NCBI GenBank assembly: GCA_945860955.1
Contig: CAMATH010000070.1
Location: 1-42,534, forward strand
Source: Planctomicrobium piriforme
Lineage (GTDB): Bacteria; Planctomycetota; Planctomycetia; Planctomycetales; Planctomycetaceae
Direction: 5' to 3'
DNA length: 42,534 bases
Shown: positions 16,701 to 25,068 of the stretch, in pieces
Layout: every line of letters begins with the position of its first letter
Position numbering within the stretch: the first letter of the stretch is position 1
The notes under the pieces: generated by a model
Seen by the model: the letters and a program-made list of their open reading frames with translations, nothing else
Told to the model about the DNA's origin: nothing
The model's database searches: none
Translations under genes and position numbers: made by a program

Positions 16701-17012
16701 GACGATCGGGACGACGATCATCACTCGCAGGTCTTCCTCGTGCGTGACGAACGCTGGCTGCCGGGCGCATTTCGGACAGATCGACAGAGGGAAGTCGAAG
16801 TGGAAATCGTCGTGCCAGACTGTGACCGGAAACAATCCCGTTGTCGAACGCGCGCAGCAAAGGCAGGCCGACTCGCGTGGCATCGATTCGAGTGCGGCGC
16901 GAAGCGGCGTCGAGTGCGCCGCCAGGAGGCGCCAAGTGGGACTGCTGTATTGCAGCGTGGCTTGATCGGCACGCCCCTCCTCGCTCGGCGCTCTGTTTGA
17001 AGTTTGCGACAT
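13764..17012 (-). CDS. Large TPR protein with N-terminal zinc ribbon and two membrane helices
   Basis: 1082 residues. A four-Cys zinc-ribbon-like start (CLCCARSTTG, then CPKCARQ, residues about 51-84) is followed by a hydrophobic pair (MIVVPIVTLGILLAATFPWV and FPVAMVIAIFIAVWF, about 97-131). A soluble domain of unknown type spans roughly 150-390 (ITIDPGAVGTKGRTPGDLAH). From about 400 to the end come many tetratricopeptide repeats, with signatures such as ALEKALALDPEN, AAFQESLALQPENAWLQYNL and ACFERALQF. TPRs make protein-binding superhelices, so the likely role is a membrane-tethered scaffold facing the cytoplasm. It lies 86 bases downstream of another zinc-ribbon/TPR membrane gene on the same strand, so the two probably form one operon. 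No enzyme motif is seen. Confidence 0.85.
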   Translation of the reverse strand: MSQTSNRAPSEEGRADQATLQYSSPTWRLLAAHSTPLRAALESMPRESACLCCARSTTGLFPVTVWHDDFHFDFPLSICPKCARQPAFVTHEEDLRVMIVVPIVTLGILLAATFPWVFPVAMVIAIFIAVWFRKKPPVSEKQRQEFLAPLACQSPELGQLLSAIPGTWITIDPGAVGTKGRTPGDLAHFVDGALVLHQRVFVYSTSSELVDSGILWQILALQIRRTSETIRDFFKEFPPDEFDLIQVSQLILPGRRNEFDLQILSLGGIDRSAALQSRLAKLPTVPCNYPLAFVVQQSPQGDWLPRSELAPPFHRWYKQLAVSTEIRVVDLAMRVHQVEFPDPPLHLTADDCLPWVALFPEDDNLTHLRLELLRSEGRIDEAAIIAEQQGARSPLDPGMRFAYALFLLSVNRGEHAAVLCRRLMTENPEVAESYALLAHLQLSFDTPKEALRTIRSAPTENRSSQFWHTAARVFASVNDFPEAYRCLDAANTIDPEFLPPFELRPTLLANEGKTAEALAAAELYCDRSGGALKAWQMQAELLKQLGRVEESLEVYSRCLEQQPDHLVLLWLRAETLFDAGKLELARADCERALSGDPKFPPVLVLLAQISLESQDPDAAEQYATAALDSGIELHRAYLVRGIGRLLREDHEAAASDLTRAQELDPENAATYWHLARLRVAQGEVDEALQSLDDAVRVGPSWLEPRLMRGFLRLSTGNLDDAALDFDFVIEANPKSTDAWRGRALVYEKRNDVPQALDALEKALALDPENSDCHLARSRIRMAEYDLESARRDLDAALSSVPNLLPALLSRAQVSLRLGNYEQARRDYDAILRDHPEFTPALIGRSLVWDQTGDSDRSREDLEAAVQSSPEDANSLEIARLLMKSELARANEDYAEAIAAAAEAIEFGPEEMEPYRCRAGAYWYSDQFSEALDDYERALQLCEEPTAGLWNGRGQVLAELGEFELALVDLEKAVAVSRSSERNYLPYCLNGLGKILTGLGRLDEADAAFQESLALQPENAWLQYNLGQLSIARGSVNEAVACFERALQFKKPPLPPGKRAKALGFIRRSGGSDAVPPSGESLT

Positions 17013-17098
17013 CGGTCTGGCTTTCGGTATTCCCGGGAATCCGCGGCTTCACGTGGAACCAAAAAAGACGGCGGGGGTCACCCCCACCCATCAGGGGA

Positions 17099-19609
17099 CT
17101 ATTTTCTCAACCGCTGAATCTGGCGTTTCAGAAACCGACCCGGGAACTGCGGTTGATAGTTCAGACGGTCGGCGAGTTCGAGAAGTTCCAGCCGCTCGCG
17201 ACAGCCGGCGTCCACGAGAACGCACAACGCGAGCGACTTCAGCTCGACCGAGGGACAGGTCAAATCCATCGCTCCGCGGTAATCAAATTCGGTCGGTGCC
17301 TCGAGCAACCCGGCCAATTTCCAACCACGATTCGCAGCCGACTTCCGCAACGCCGTGGCGGCCTCCTGGCGGTACCGCCGCGCACGTTCGGGATCCCCCG
17401 CCTCGCTCCAGGTGAGGCTGAGCGCCAGTTCTCCATAACCCGCCGGCATCAAAGGGGGGACACCCAGTTTCTCCAGCCCCTCGGTTTCACCCCGCCCCAG
17501 CAGCGAAATCACAAGATTTTGCGTTCGAATTTCCGGATCCTTGGTCGACTCGGCGAAGATCGCGAGTTGTTCGTACTCGCCCCGCATGTCCAGGAGCGAC
17601 AGCTCCAGCACCCGCTGCAACTCGCTATTGTCTTCGTCGGTTCGCGAGTGGTGGTCGATGACGATTTCGTCGAGTTGCGCGGGATGTCCCGCGGCGGCCT
17701 GAACCTGCAGCAGGAAAAGTCGCAACGAGATGTCGTCCGGGGTGACCCGCAGTTGTTCCTTGAGTTCGCTCTCCATCTGCTTCCAGTCGCGCGAAGCCAT
17801 GCGGATCTCTGTGACATGTGCCTGAAAACGAAGCTCTTTCGGGTTCAGCGTGACCGCCGCCAGTCCGCGTTCAAACGCCTCGTCAAATCGCCCCGCCTGA
17901 TGCAATCGCACCGCGCACAAATCCCACGCCGCCGCGACCTCCGGCGCGCTCTGGCACATCACAAGCGAGATCCCCAGGTTCGGTTCCATTCGGCCTCGCA
18001 GGTAAATCCACCCTTGGTCCACATTCCCTGGTTCCAGCCGATCATCGTACCGCTTCCTCAATGCCGTTTCCCCAGCGTCGGTCGTGGTCAGGTCCTGCAG
18101 CGCTTCATGCCAGCGGAGTCGCGGCGGTTGATCATCAAACCTTCGTTCCAGAAACTCACGCGCGTGATCCGTCGCGTTCAGGTGCCGCGACACTTGCGCA
18201 TAGCTCTCGACAAGTGACGAATCGTCGGGATTCGCGTCGAGATGCCGCTCAGCGAAAGCGAGAGGGTCGCCCGCGTACTTCATGTCGGAAAACAAAGACA
18301 TCAGCAGATGGGCGGGCGCTTCGTTACAAAAGTCGACCCGACTGCGAACCCCCTGCCGGTCATCGTTTCGCACCGACAGCGTCTTGGGAAAGTCACGAAA
18401 CGGAAACTCCACGTTGTCGTATTGGATCAGGCGATCCCCCAGATGGATTCGGTACGGAACCCGTCGCAATTTCCCATCGGGATTCGCGACATACCTGGTC
18501 TCCTGCCAGAACAGCGCCGCGGTGCCGCTGGGGTCCAGAACACAGAGTGGATGGCTCTTGTAGCGTTGGGTCCAGTGCTGGCTCACCTCGAACTCCATGG
18601 GGGGAAGCGCCGAGTGTTCTCCCCGCAGTTCGCAGCGATGCGACCCTTCATAAGTCTCCAGATATTGGCGGCCCATGGGCGGAATGGTCAGATCGCGGTC
18701 GTCAAACCGGACCTCCAGCGGGGAATGCGTGCCGTTCACGATCCAGATCGGGTAGTGCCGGGCGAGATACTGACCGTATCCGATCCACCCCGCGAACAGC
18801 AGGGCGCTGACCGCGACACCCCACCGTACATAACGCCACAGAGAACGCCGGCTCCACCGCAATCGGAGCGGGATCTTCAGACTCTGTTCGCATTCGTCAA
18901 TCGACTTCTCGACGTCGGCGTTCTTACGCAGTTCCGGGTCGATGCTCACCTGCGCCAGGAGAATCTCCCGCGCTTCCTGCGGGCGATTTTGTCCGCGATA
19001 AACCTCCGCCAGTTTGAGGAACTCCAACGGACTGCAATCCGGGGAGTTCGGGGAGACGTTCGACAGCCAGTGGTAGGCGCGATCCGGCTGCCTTTCCGCG
19101 AGCGCCAACCGGCCGACCGCGACTTGAACGGCGGGGAGATCGGGGGCCAGATTCATCGCGCGGCGTACACATTCACCCGCCGCCGGGAGGTCACCCTGCT
19201 CCGTCCGCCAATGGCTCAAATACAACAGCGTGGGAACGTGGTCGTTGAACCGTTCATTTAGCTCGGCACCCAAAGTGTCGGCTTCCTCGCGCAGTCCGAA
19301 TGTCCGCAGAGCCGCGTGGTACGCGACCGCGTCCTCGGGGGACTGATGACAGGACTCGTAGCGTGACCTCAACTGCGACAGCCCCTCGGACTTCAGCTCG
19401 CCCCAGCTCTCTGCGTTCAGCACGGTGTGGTCACCACACCAGGGACACTGCCCCACAATGTGGCAGATTTCCCGGGGCAGCACCGGAATCCCACCGACGG
19501 TCACCCATCGCCGCGCGCGAAACGTTTCGCGGGCCACCGTCCGATCGCAGGCGGCACACTTTTCGAACAGGGAAACGACCTGAGTTTTACCGCGGAACGT
19601 GGAACCCAT
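17099..19609 (-). CDS. TPR protein with two zinc ribbons and a single membrane helix
   Basis: 836 residues from the ATG at 19609. The N-terminus has two CxxC pairs (KCAACDRT, then QCPWCGDH). A TPR-like stretch follows (AAYHALRTFGLREEADTLGA-type helices, GECVRRAMNLAPDLPAVQVA, ARE-ILLAQVSIDPELR) and a single membrane segment WGVAVSALLFAGWIGYGQYL at about 263-283. Past it come a beta-rich segment (PIWIVNGTHSPLEVRFDDRD, PPMGRQYLETYEGSHRCELR) and a long helical repeat region. This suggests a cytoplasmic TPR half and an extracytoplasmic sensor-like half. It precedes the 1082-residue TPR gene, with which it probably works. I know no characterised relative. Confidence 0.82.
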   Translation of the reverse strand: MGSTFRGKTQVVSLFEKCAACDRTVARETFRARRWVTVGGIPVLPREICHIVGQCPWCGDHTVLNAESWGELKSEGLSQLRSRYESCHQSPEDAVAYHAALRTFGLREEADTLGAELNERFNDHVPTLLYLSHWRTEQGDLPAAGECVRRAMNLAPDLPAVQVAVGRLALAERQPDRAYHWLSNVSPNSPDCSPLEFLKLAEVYRGQNRPQEAREILLAQVSIDPELRKNADVEKSIDECEQSLKIPLRLRWSRRSLWRYVRWGVAVSALLFAGWIGYGQYLARHYPIWIVNGTHSPLEVRFDDRDLTIPPMGRQYLETYEGSHRCELRGEHSALPPMEFEVSQHWTQRYKSHPLCVLDPSGTAALFWQETRYVANPDGKLRRVPYRIHLGDRLIQYDNVEFPFRDFPKTLSVRNDDRQGVRSRVDFCNEAPAHLLMSLFSDMKYAGDPLAFAERHLDANPDDSSLVESYAQVSRHLNATDHAREFLERRFDDQPPRLRWHEALQDLTTTDAGETALRKRYDDRLEPGNVDQGWIYLRGRMEPNLGISLVMCQSAPEVAAAWDLCAVRLHQAGRFDEAFERGLAAVTLNPKELRFQAHVTEIRMASRDWKQMESELKEQLRVTPDDISLRLFLLQVQAAAGHPAQLDEIVIDHHSRTDEDNSELQRVLELSLLDMRGEYEQLAIFAESTKDPEIRTQNLVISLLGRGETEGLEKLGVPPLMPAGYGELALSLTWSEAGDPERARRYRQEAATALRKSAANRGWKLAGLLEAPTEFDYRGAMDLTCPSVELKSLALCVLVDAGCRERLELLELADRLNYQPQFPGRFLKRQIQRLRK

Positions 19610-19807
19610 CGGTGGAGTGACTTTGGTGGTGGCGACGCCGGCGAGGCGGAGATTGAAAACCGGGAACTCAACTCGAATTCAGAACAGACACGTCCGACGG
19701 ATTCATACCAGATCGGGTCCACAGGATCGCGCGTACGGTTGCAATTACCGCACGCCAAAAGACAATACCGCCGTCGTACCACTCCCGCAATCCGAAAGTC
19801 GCCCCCC

Positions 19808-20095
19808 ATGATCTACCTCAACGTCCACATCACGGTGAAGAATCCCAGCGATATCGAAACAGTTCGCCAGTGTCTGGTGGAGCTGACCCATCTCAGTCGC
19901 GCCGAGCCGGGCTGCCTGCGGTACGAGGCGTATCACTCGCAAAGCGACCCGGCCCGGTTCGAAATCGTTGAACGGTGGGCCGACCAGGCTGCCCTCGACG
20001 GACACCGCAAGGCGCAGGGCTACACCGAAATCTACGCTCCCAAAGTCATTCCGCTGGTTGATCGACAGCCGCACCCTTCGACCTTGCTGGCGTGA
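19808..20095 (+). CDS. Antibiotic biosynthesis monooxygenase (ABM) domain protein
   Basis: 95 residues from the ATG at 19808 (MIYLNVHITVKNPSDIETVR). It has the ABM ferredoxin-like fold pattern: strand, helix with VRQCLVELTHLSRAEPGCLR, then YEAYHSQSDPARFEIVERWA and a C-terminal helix with DGHRKAQGY. Small ABM proteins such as YgiN act as dimeric quinol or polyketide monooxygenases without a cofactor; the substrate cannot be told from sequence. It is transcribed away from the TPR operon, with a 198-base divergent region between, and faces the DUF5685 gene tail to tail. Confidence 0.85.
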   Translation: MIYLNVHITVKNPSDIETVRQCLVELTHLSRAEPGCLRYEAYHSQSDPARFEIVERWADQAALDGHRKAQGYTEIYAPKVIPLVDRQPHPSTLLA

Positions 20096-20104
20096 ACCTT
20101 CGCA

Positions 20105-21211
20105 TCACTCCGCCGAGCCGTCGGGGGCACGGGTCGTGTTTTTGTCCGTAGCGACGTCGTTCTCGTCCGTCGTTCGGCGGGGAACTGTCGACTGCGGACT
20201 GGAACAGCCCGATTCTCCACTTTGTCGACAGAAGTCGCACCCCTGACAACCGTGCAGCAGATCGCAGCCCTGCGCGGCGTCGCAGCAACTGGCGTCACAG
20301 CAACAAGTCGGATCGCAAGCGCAGTCACACATTCCCAAGCGACTGAATTGCGGCCGAAGGGGCCACAGCCAGGACCGTGCTCTCGCTGACCTTCGCCGCG
20401 GTCCCGGTTCTGCGACATGTCGCGACCGAGATTTCAAGAGGGCCGCGCAACGGGACAAGGGGCCGATGGCATCTCGACAGAGCGACTCCGCGTCACGCAG
20501 ACGGTCGACCGTGAACTCACGGGCGGCGGCAACTTCCGATGCGTCCCGCAATGGGTTGAACCGTCCCCGGCGGCGATCGGCCTCCCAGTCGGCGGCGCAA
20601 TCGAAGGCGATGATCGCGGAACCGATCTGCGAACCGATCGCATGCAACGTGCGGCGGCGACGCTCTGGCTGCGGCAACAGGCCGCCGAAGAGTTCGAACA
20701 GGAAACCGAACCCCGCAGACGTCGGGCGGGTGTATTCTGCCAGCGGCGGATACGGATCGCGAGATTCTTCGAGTCGATCCTGTTGCGCCAGAATCTCGGC
20801 GAGATGCGGAGAGAAATCGGCATCAAGCCGCCCGAAGTACTCCGCCACTTTTTGAAGCCTCGTTCGCAGCCGCCAGCGACCAAACCGGGCCAGCCAGGAC
20901 CCGTCATCGCGAACATCGTCATTGAGTTTGATCGACGCGAGCAGCATCCCGAAAGAGGAGCAATACTCCGCCAGAATCGGGTGGACATGGTGTGCCGACG
21001 CGCGAATTCCCAGTCGGCAACATGGGGACGCACCCGCCGGCGGGGGTGCGCAGTCCCCCGTGTCGACCGCGAACTGATACAGAAACGCTGCCTCGTAGCT
21101 GAGAAACGGCAGCGATTCTAGGCCGAAGTGCCGTCGCTGAAAATCGCAGAGACCGGCATAGATCTGGCGATACTCCCGATCACATGGGGGGCCACGCAGA
21201 AATCCGAACAT
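20105..21211 (-). CDS. DUF5685 family protein with a Cys-rich C-terminal tail
   Basis: 368 residues from the ATG at 21211. The open frame reaches 21388, but MFGFLRGPPCDREYRQIYAG is the family's usual beginning. Family features include LCDFQRRHFGLESLPFLSYE, AEYCSSFGMLLASIKLNDDV and FGGLLPQPERRRRTLHAIGS; the fold is helical and its function is unknown. The last 70 residues contain a dense cysteine cluster (CDCACDPTCCCDASCCDAAQ, then GCDLLHGCQGCDFC), which probably binds metal ions. It lies 104 bases downstream of a small membrane-protein gene on the same strand. No transport signal is visible. Confidence 0.82.
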   Translation of the reverse strand: MFGFLRGPPCDREYRQIYAGLCDFQRRHFGLESLPFLSYEAAFLYQFAVDTGDCAPPPAGASPCCRLGIRASAHHVHPILAEYCSSFGMLLASIKLNDDVRDDGSWLARFGRWRLRTRLQKVAEYFGRLDADFSPHLAEILAQQDRLEESRDPYPPLAEYTRPTSAGFGFLFELFGGLLPQPERRRRTLHAIGSQIGSAIIAFDCAADWEADRRRGRFNPLRDASEVAAAREFTVDRLRDAESLCRDAIGPLSRCAALLKSRSRHVAEPGPRRRSARARSWLWPLRPQFSRLGMCDCACDPTCCCDASCCDAAQGCDLLHGCQGCDFCRQSGESGCSSPQSTVPRRTTDENDVATDKNTTRAPDGSAE

Positions 21212-21315
21212 TGCGCTGAGCCTCTGATTTAAGGTGGTTTCCCGTGGGATTGATGGCACGTACCCACGCGCGAAAAGCGATTCGAGTTGTAGACCTTCGC
21301 GATATTCCCGGTAAG

Positions 21316-21591
21316 CTATCGCGCGAACGACAGGTACAATCCGATCCCACTCACGACCAGACTCACCAACCATATCGGGACAAACCACAAGTGTCCCCCC
21401 GCATTGGGGGAGATGAGGGCATTTCCGTCCGAGTCGCTGGTGAAACGTAAATACAAATCGCCCCCAGCGGCGACAGCCATCCCCGCCAGATTGCTCACCA
21501 CATCAATTTTGAGCAGTGAATGAGCCCCCAGCGCGACGAGTCCGCCCAGGACTGCCAGAAGGATTCCCCGGAAGTTGTAAACTAGGATCAT
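21316..21591 (-). CDS. Small membrane protein with two helices
   Basis: 91 residues from the ATG at 21591. Hydrophobic segments are GILLAVLGGLVALGAHSLL and LWFVPIWLVSLVVSGIGLYL, joined by a loop with GGDLYLRFTSDSDGNALISP. It is probably an inner-membrane protein with both ends on the same side. Function unknown. It precedes the DUF5685 gene on the same strand and may be co-transcribed with it. Confidence 0.65.
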   Translation of the reverse strand: MILVYNFRGILLAVLGGLVALGAHSLLKIDVVSNLAGMAVAAGGDLYLRFTSDSDGNALISPNAGGHLWFVPIWLVSLVVSGIGLYLSFAR

Positions 21592-21691
21592 GAGGTTTTA
21601 ACTCCAAGACATCGATTTCGATTCGACAACATGGTTCGGTTGGATGCCGAGCGCTGCCCAGCGGGCGGTTCTTGGCGGTTGATCGCACAGC

Positions 21692-21720
21692 GGCGGCTCA
21701 CGAGGACGTTCGCCCTCCCG
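21692..21720 (-). repeat. REP-like repeat core, distant single copy
   Basis: GGCGGCTCACGAGGACGTTC, ending GCCCTCCCG, is nearly identical to the 2200-2228 variant, about 19.5 kb away. It sits in the intergenic gap 21592-21830 and is flanked upstream by GGCGGTTGATCGCACAGC, like the copies at 2178 and 2318, so flanks are shared as well. Confidence 0.8.
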
Positions 21721-21830
21721 TCGCGTCGGATTTCGTCCCTTCCCGTTGTTTGGTTGGCGATTACGCATTGGTCCCCACGACCCGCGATCCTAACTGACGT
21801 TGTCCATCATTTTCCACCCGAAATGTTCCC

Positions 21831-22682
21831 TCACCGTGTGAACAGATAATTTACGAGCGCATCGAGATCCCGATAGTCGGGCACAATCAGGTCGGCCCCC
21901 GCGTCGATCAACCGGGTTCGTTTCCAGTCGTTGATCGCCACGCGATCTTTCTCGTCACTGGCGACCCCCACCGCGATCCCGCCGGCGCGCTTCACTTCCT
22001 GGATCTCCACGTAGCCGTCGCCAAACCCCAGCAATTCCCCCGGCTTGAGCTTCAATTCTCCCACCAGTTTCTCGATCACCATCTTCTTCGAGAAATTCTT
22101 GTAGTCGTCGATCGCGCCATAGACCCGCGGTTCAAAAAAGTGGTCGAGCCTTAGAGCCGAGAGTTCATTGCGCACGTAGACCACATCGGTCCCACTGGCG
22201 AGGTACAAGTCGAGTCCGCGCCCCGCCAGTCGTTCCAGTAACGGCAAAGATCCCGGGACGGTGAGTGTTTCGGGATCGACCGTCCCGTCACGCAGGCCCC
22301 CAGTCCGACCGGCGATCCGCTTAAGCAGCCGCTCGTGGTAGTCGTGCTTATACGCCAGCGGGTCGAGCGGCTCACCGCCCCGGGCGCGAATCTCGTCGGC
22401 GAGCTGGATCATCTGGTAGATCGTCTGCTTGCCGTTGAGCTTCATGACGAACTCTTCGACCTTGTACTTCAGCACATCGCGCGGCTCGGCCCGGGGTGCC
22501 TGGGCGAGGTAGTCGACCATCATAGGAATCATCACTTCGGGCCAGCCTTCGCGAATCAGCGACAGGGTGCCGTCGAAGTCGAACAACCCGACCCGGGCAA
22601 TCCCCTTGGGGATGTCACGGTGGATGATCTCGATGCGGGTGCCGGGGATGAAGTTGCGGTCGGCAGGAAGGGCCGGGAGCAT
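21831..22682 (-). CDS. HAD-superfamily hydrolase
   Basis: 283 residues from the ATG at 22682. The HAD motifs are in order: motif I GLFDFDGTLS (nucleophile Asp35, acid Asp37), motif II LYLASGTDVVYV, a motif III lysine in FSKKMVIEKLV, and motif IV GFGDGYVEIQEVKRAGGIAV. A helical cap lies between motifs I and II (residues about 45-150). Such enzymes are mostly phosphatases or phosphoglucomutases of small metabolites; the substrate is not predictable here. It is followed by a repeat-bearing gap and preceded by the LigD-like gene on the same strand. Confidence 0.88.
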   Translation of the reverse strand: MLPALPADRNFIPGTRIEIIHRDIPKGIARVGLFDFDGTLSLIREGWPEVMIPMMVDYLAQAPRAEPRDVLKYKVEEFVMKLNGKQTIYQMIQLADEIRARGGEPLDPLAYKHDYHERLLKRIAGRTGGLRDGTVDPETLTVPGSLPLLERLAGRGLDLYLASGTDVVYVRNELSALRLDHFFEPRVYGAIDDYKNFSKKMVIEKLVGELKLKPGELLGFGDGYVEIQEVKRAGGIAVGVASDEKDRVAINDWKRTRLIDAGADLIVPDYRDLDALVNYLFTR

Positions 22683-22755
22683 AGTTGGGGAGTCGTCTCG
22701 TCAAAACGTGCAGTAAGTTCTGAATCCAGCGCGCACCACTCTACCGCTTCCCCCC

Positions 22756-22773
22756 CCCCGCTGGCGAGCGGGG
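22756..22773. terminator. GC-rich hairpin downstream of the LigD-like gene
   Basis: CCCCGCT-GGCG-AGCGGGG is a 7-bp stem with a 4-base loop, located just past the stop of the minus-strand gene ending at 22804. No U-tract follows, so the terminator call is tentative. It may instead be another dispersed palindrome. Confidence 0.4.
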
Positions 22774-22803
22774 TGGCGTCTGCCCTCTGCCCCACCGAAA
22801 TCC

Positions 22804-23190
22804 TCATACATCCCTCTTACCCAAGTCCCGCTCAAACGCAACCACCCCCAATCCCTCCATCCGTTCTCCTGTCACCCCCACCGACTCCGTCAGGACCGCA
22901 ATCCACCGCTCCGACGAGGTGTCGATCGCAAACTCCAATCGCCCGGGCTCATCCCGCCGAATTTCGTATGTTCCAGCCAGAAGCCGAGTCACTGTTCCCC
23001 TGTTCCCTGAGACCGGCCCTTCATAGGTCAGATAGGCCAGGCGATGGTCGGCAATGGCTCGAACTTCGATCGGTCCGGCCAGATCCGGAGGGCGGGATAG
23101 CCTCCAAGTGCGCAGTGTCGCCCCGTTTTCCAGCATCAGATCCCAATGCAGGTCTGGCCAGTCATGTCTCAGGACGACAAATTGCGGCAC
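22804..23190 (-). CDS. LigD-type 3'-phosphoesterase-like (DNA polymerase-ligase N-terminal) domain protein
   Basis: 128 residues from a GTG at 23190 (MPQFVVLRHDWPDLHWDLML); an in-frame TGA just upstream rules out an earlier start. The pattern RHD...HWDLMLENGATLRTWRL and YLTYEGPVSGNRGTVTRLLA is that of the phosphoesterase domain found at the N-terminus of bacterial LigD, which trims 3' ends during non-homologous end joining. Here it stands alone, as in many planctomycetes, with His9, Asp10 and His15 retained. No ligase or Ku gene is adjacent, so a role in end joining is only inferred. It is divergent from glnA. Confidence 0.72.
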   Translation of the reverse strand: MPQFVVLRHDWPDLHWDLMLENGATLRTWRLSRPPDLAGPIEVRAIADHRLAYLTYEGPVSGNRGTVTRLLAGTYEIRRDEPGRLEFAIDTSSERWIAVLTESVGVTGERMEGLGVVAFERDLGKRDV

Positions 23191-23400
23191 TTTTCAGCAT
23201 TCTGTGAAGAATCAGCGGGGATTCGCGCGAACGGGCGCGATTTTCGCACACGCCTACTATAGCCAGACTCGCACCCGTGGTGTACAACAACACAACTCCG
23301 GTGCCAGCAGTGCTTGTGTGTTCACGCTCCGTACGCATCCGGCGTTTCGCGCGGTCCTCCATCGCGCGGCGATCATTCCGTCTCTGCGCTCAAGAATCCC

Positions 23401-24813
23401 ATGACACCGGCCAAAGTTTTGGCGTTGTGCCGCGAAAGAGAAATTAAGGCGGTCGACCTCCGCTTTATGGACTTTCCCGGCACGCAAAAGCACTTCACGA
23501 TTCCGGTCCATGCCCTGACCGAGAAATCGTTCGAAGACGGTCTGGGATTCAACGGCTCGTCGATCCGCGGGTGGAAGTCGATCAACGAGAGCGACATGCT
23601 CGTTGTTCCTCAGGCCGAAACGGCGATCATCGACCCGTTCATGCCGCAGACTCTGGCACTGACCTGCAACATCCAGGATCCGGTCACCCGGGCCGACTAC
23701 GCCAAGGATCCGCGGAATGTCGCCCGAAAGGCCGAAGCGTACATGAAGCAGACGGGGCTTGCCGACGTCGCGCAAATCGGGGCCGAGGCCGAGTTTTTTG
23801 TGTTCGACGACGTGCGGTTCGACCAGAACGAACACGAGAGCTACTACCACGTCGACAGTATTGAGGGAGAGTGGAATCGCGGTCGGAATGAAGCGGGGGG
23901 AAATCGCGGGTACAAGATCCGACACAAAGAGGGGTATTTTCCCGTTCCGCCCGCCGACACGTTGCAGCAACTTCGCACCGAGATCATGTTGACGCTCGAA
24001 GAGTGCGGGGTGGAAGTCGAATCGCAACACCACGAAATCGCTTCGGGAGGGCAATGCGAGGTCGACATGAAGTACCAGCCGCTGGTACGCATGGCCGACA
24101 ATCTGTGTCTCTACAAGTACATCGTCAAAAACGTCGCGGCGAAGTTTGGCAAGACGGCGACCTTCATGCCCAAGCCGCTCTGGAACGACAATGGCTCGGG
24201 GCTGCATGTTTCGCTGTCGTTGTGGAAAAAGGGGGAGCCGCAATTCTCGGGTTCCGGTTACGCGGGGTTGTCGCCCACGGCTTTACACGCGATTGGCGGG
24301 GTGTTGAAACATGCGCCGGCCCTGATGGCGTTTTGTTGCCCCACGACGAACAGCTACAAACGGCTGTTCCCCGGATTTGAGGCTCCCATCAGTCTCACCT
24401 TCAGCAGTCGCAACCGATCTGCCGCCATTCGAATTCCGGTTTACAGTCCGAGTCCCGAGAGCAAGCGGTTTGAATTCCGGTTGCCTGATTCGTCGGCGAA
24501 CGGCTACCTGGCATTCGCGGCGATTTTGATGGCTGCACTCGACGGCATTCAGAATCGACTCTCCCCCGGGCAGCCGTTGGACAAGGACATGTACGATCTG
24601 CTGCCAGAGGAGCTGGCGGTCTACCCTCAGCCGGTTGAGACCTTGGAGCAGGCGCTCGACGCGTTGCGGCACGACCACGAATTTCTGTTGCGGGGAGATG
24701 TGTTCACCGAAGACGTGATCGACACGTGGATCTGGTATAAGACGGAACAGGAATGCGACGCGCTCCGTCAACGTCCGCACCCGTTTGAGTTTGCGATGTA
24801 CTACGACATCTAA
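23401..24813 (+). CDS. glnA: Glutamine synthetase type I
   Basis: 470 residues from the ATG at 23401. It makes glutamine from glutamate, ammonia and ATP and is the main entry of nitrogen. Family signatures: LGFNGSSIRGWKSINESDML near the start, metal-binding IGAEAEFFVFDDV, HHEIASGGQCEVDMKY, GSGLHVSLSLW, NSYKRLFPGFEAP and RIPVYSPSPESKRFEFRLPD. Tyr398 in KDMYDLLPEE is at the adenylylation site, so this is the GlnE-regulated GSI-beta type. The preceding 210 bases are non-coding and must hold the promoter; I saw no good sigma54 site there. The LigD-like gene is divergent. Confidence 0.96.
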   Translation: MTPAKVLALCREREIKAVDLRFMDFPGTQKHFTIPVHALTEKSFEDGLGFNGSSIRGWKSINESDMLVVPQAETAIIDPFMPQTLALTCNIQDPVTRADYAKDPRNVARKAEAYMKQTGLADVAQIGAEAEFFVFDDVRFDQNEHESYYHVDSIEGEWNRGRNEAGGNRGYKIRHKEGYFPVPPADTLQQLRTEIMLTLEECGVEVESQHHEIASGGQCEVDMKYQPLVRMADNLCLYKYIVKNVAAKFGKTATFMPKPLWNDNGSGLHVSLSLWKKGEPQFSGSGYAGLSPTALHAIGGVLKHAPALMAFCCPTTNSYKRLFPGFEAPISLTFSSRNRSAAIRIPVYSPSPESKRFEFRLPDSSANGYLAFAAILMAALDGIQNRLSPGQPLDKDMYDLLPEELAVYPQPVETLEQALDALRHDHEFLLRGDVFTEDVIDTWIWYKTEQECDALRQRPHPFEFAMYYDI

Positions 24814-25068
24814 AAACGAGACAATCGGCGAAAATCGGGCCGGGAGGGCCAGCGAACAGTTGGGGAGCTCTCTTCGGCGTCGCAGTGAAGTTCTCCGGAT
24901 CAAAAAACCCACATGTGTTGCGTTTTGCACAATCCGATCGCCTTCAGTGGAGATCTGACCAGCGGCGGGCGGGCGTTCTGCGTAATATAGGTCGTGGTCC
25001 GGTTCCCGGAATTCGCGTTTTTGTCCTCAAACAGTGGAGTGGCCTGCAATTTGCGTGCAGACCGGCTT

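Noticed and set aside
16841-18217. 458-residue open frame on the plus strand
   Set aside because: Spans the ends of two minus-strand TPR genes and the gap between them, has no recognisable domain and a composition typical of antisense frames.
18242-19261. 339-residue open frame on the plus strand
   Set aside because: Lies antisense inside the 836-residue TPR gene, whose frame has clear zinc-ribbon, membrane and repeat features; typical shadow frame of GC-rich DNA.
23191-23400. Sigma54 promoter for glnA
   Set aside because: No sequence close to TGGCAC-N5-TTGCA was found; GGTGCCAGCAGTGCTT is too far from the consensus.
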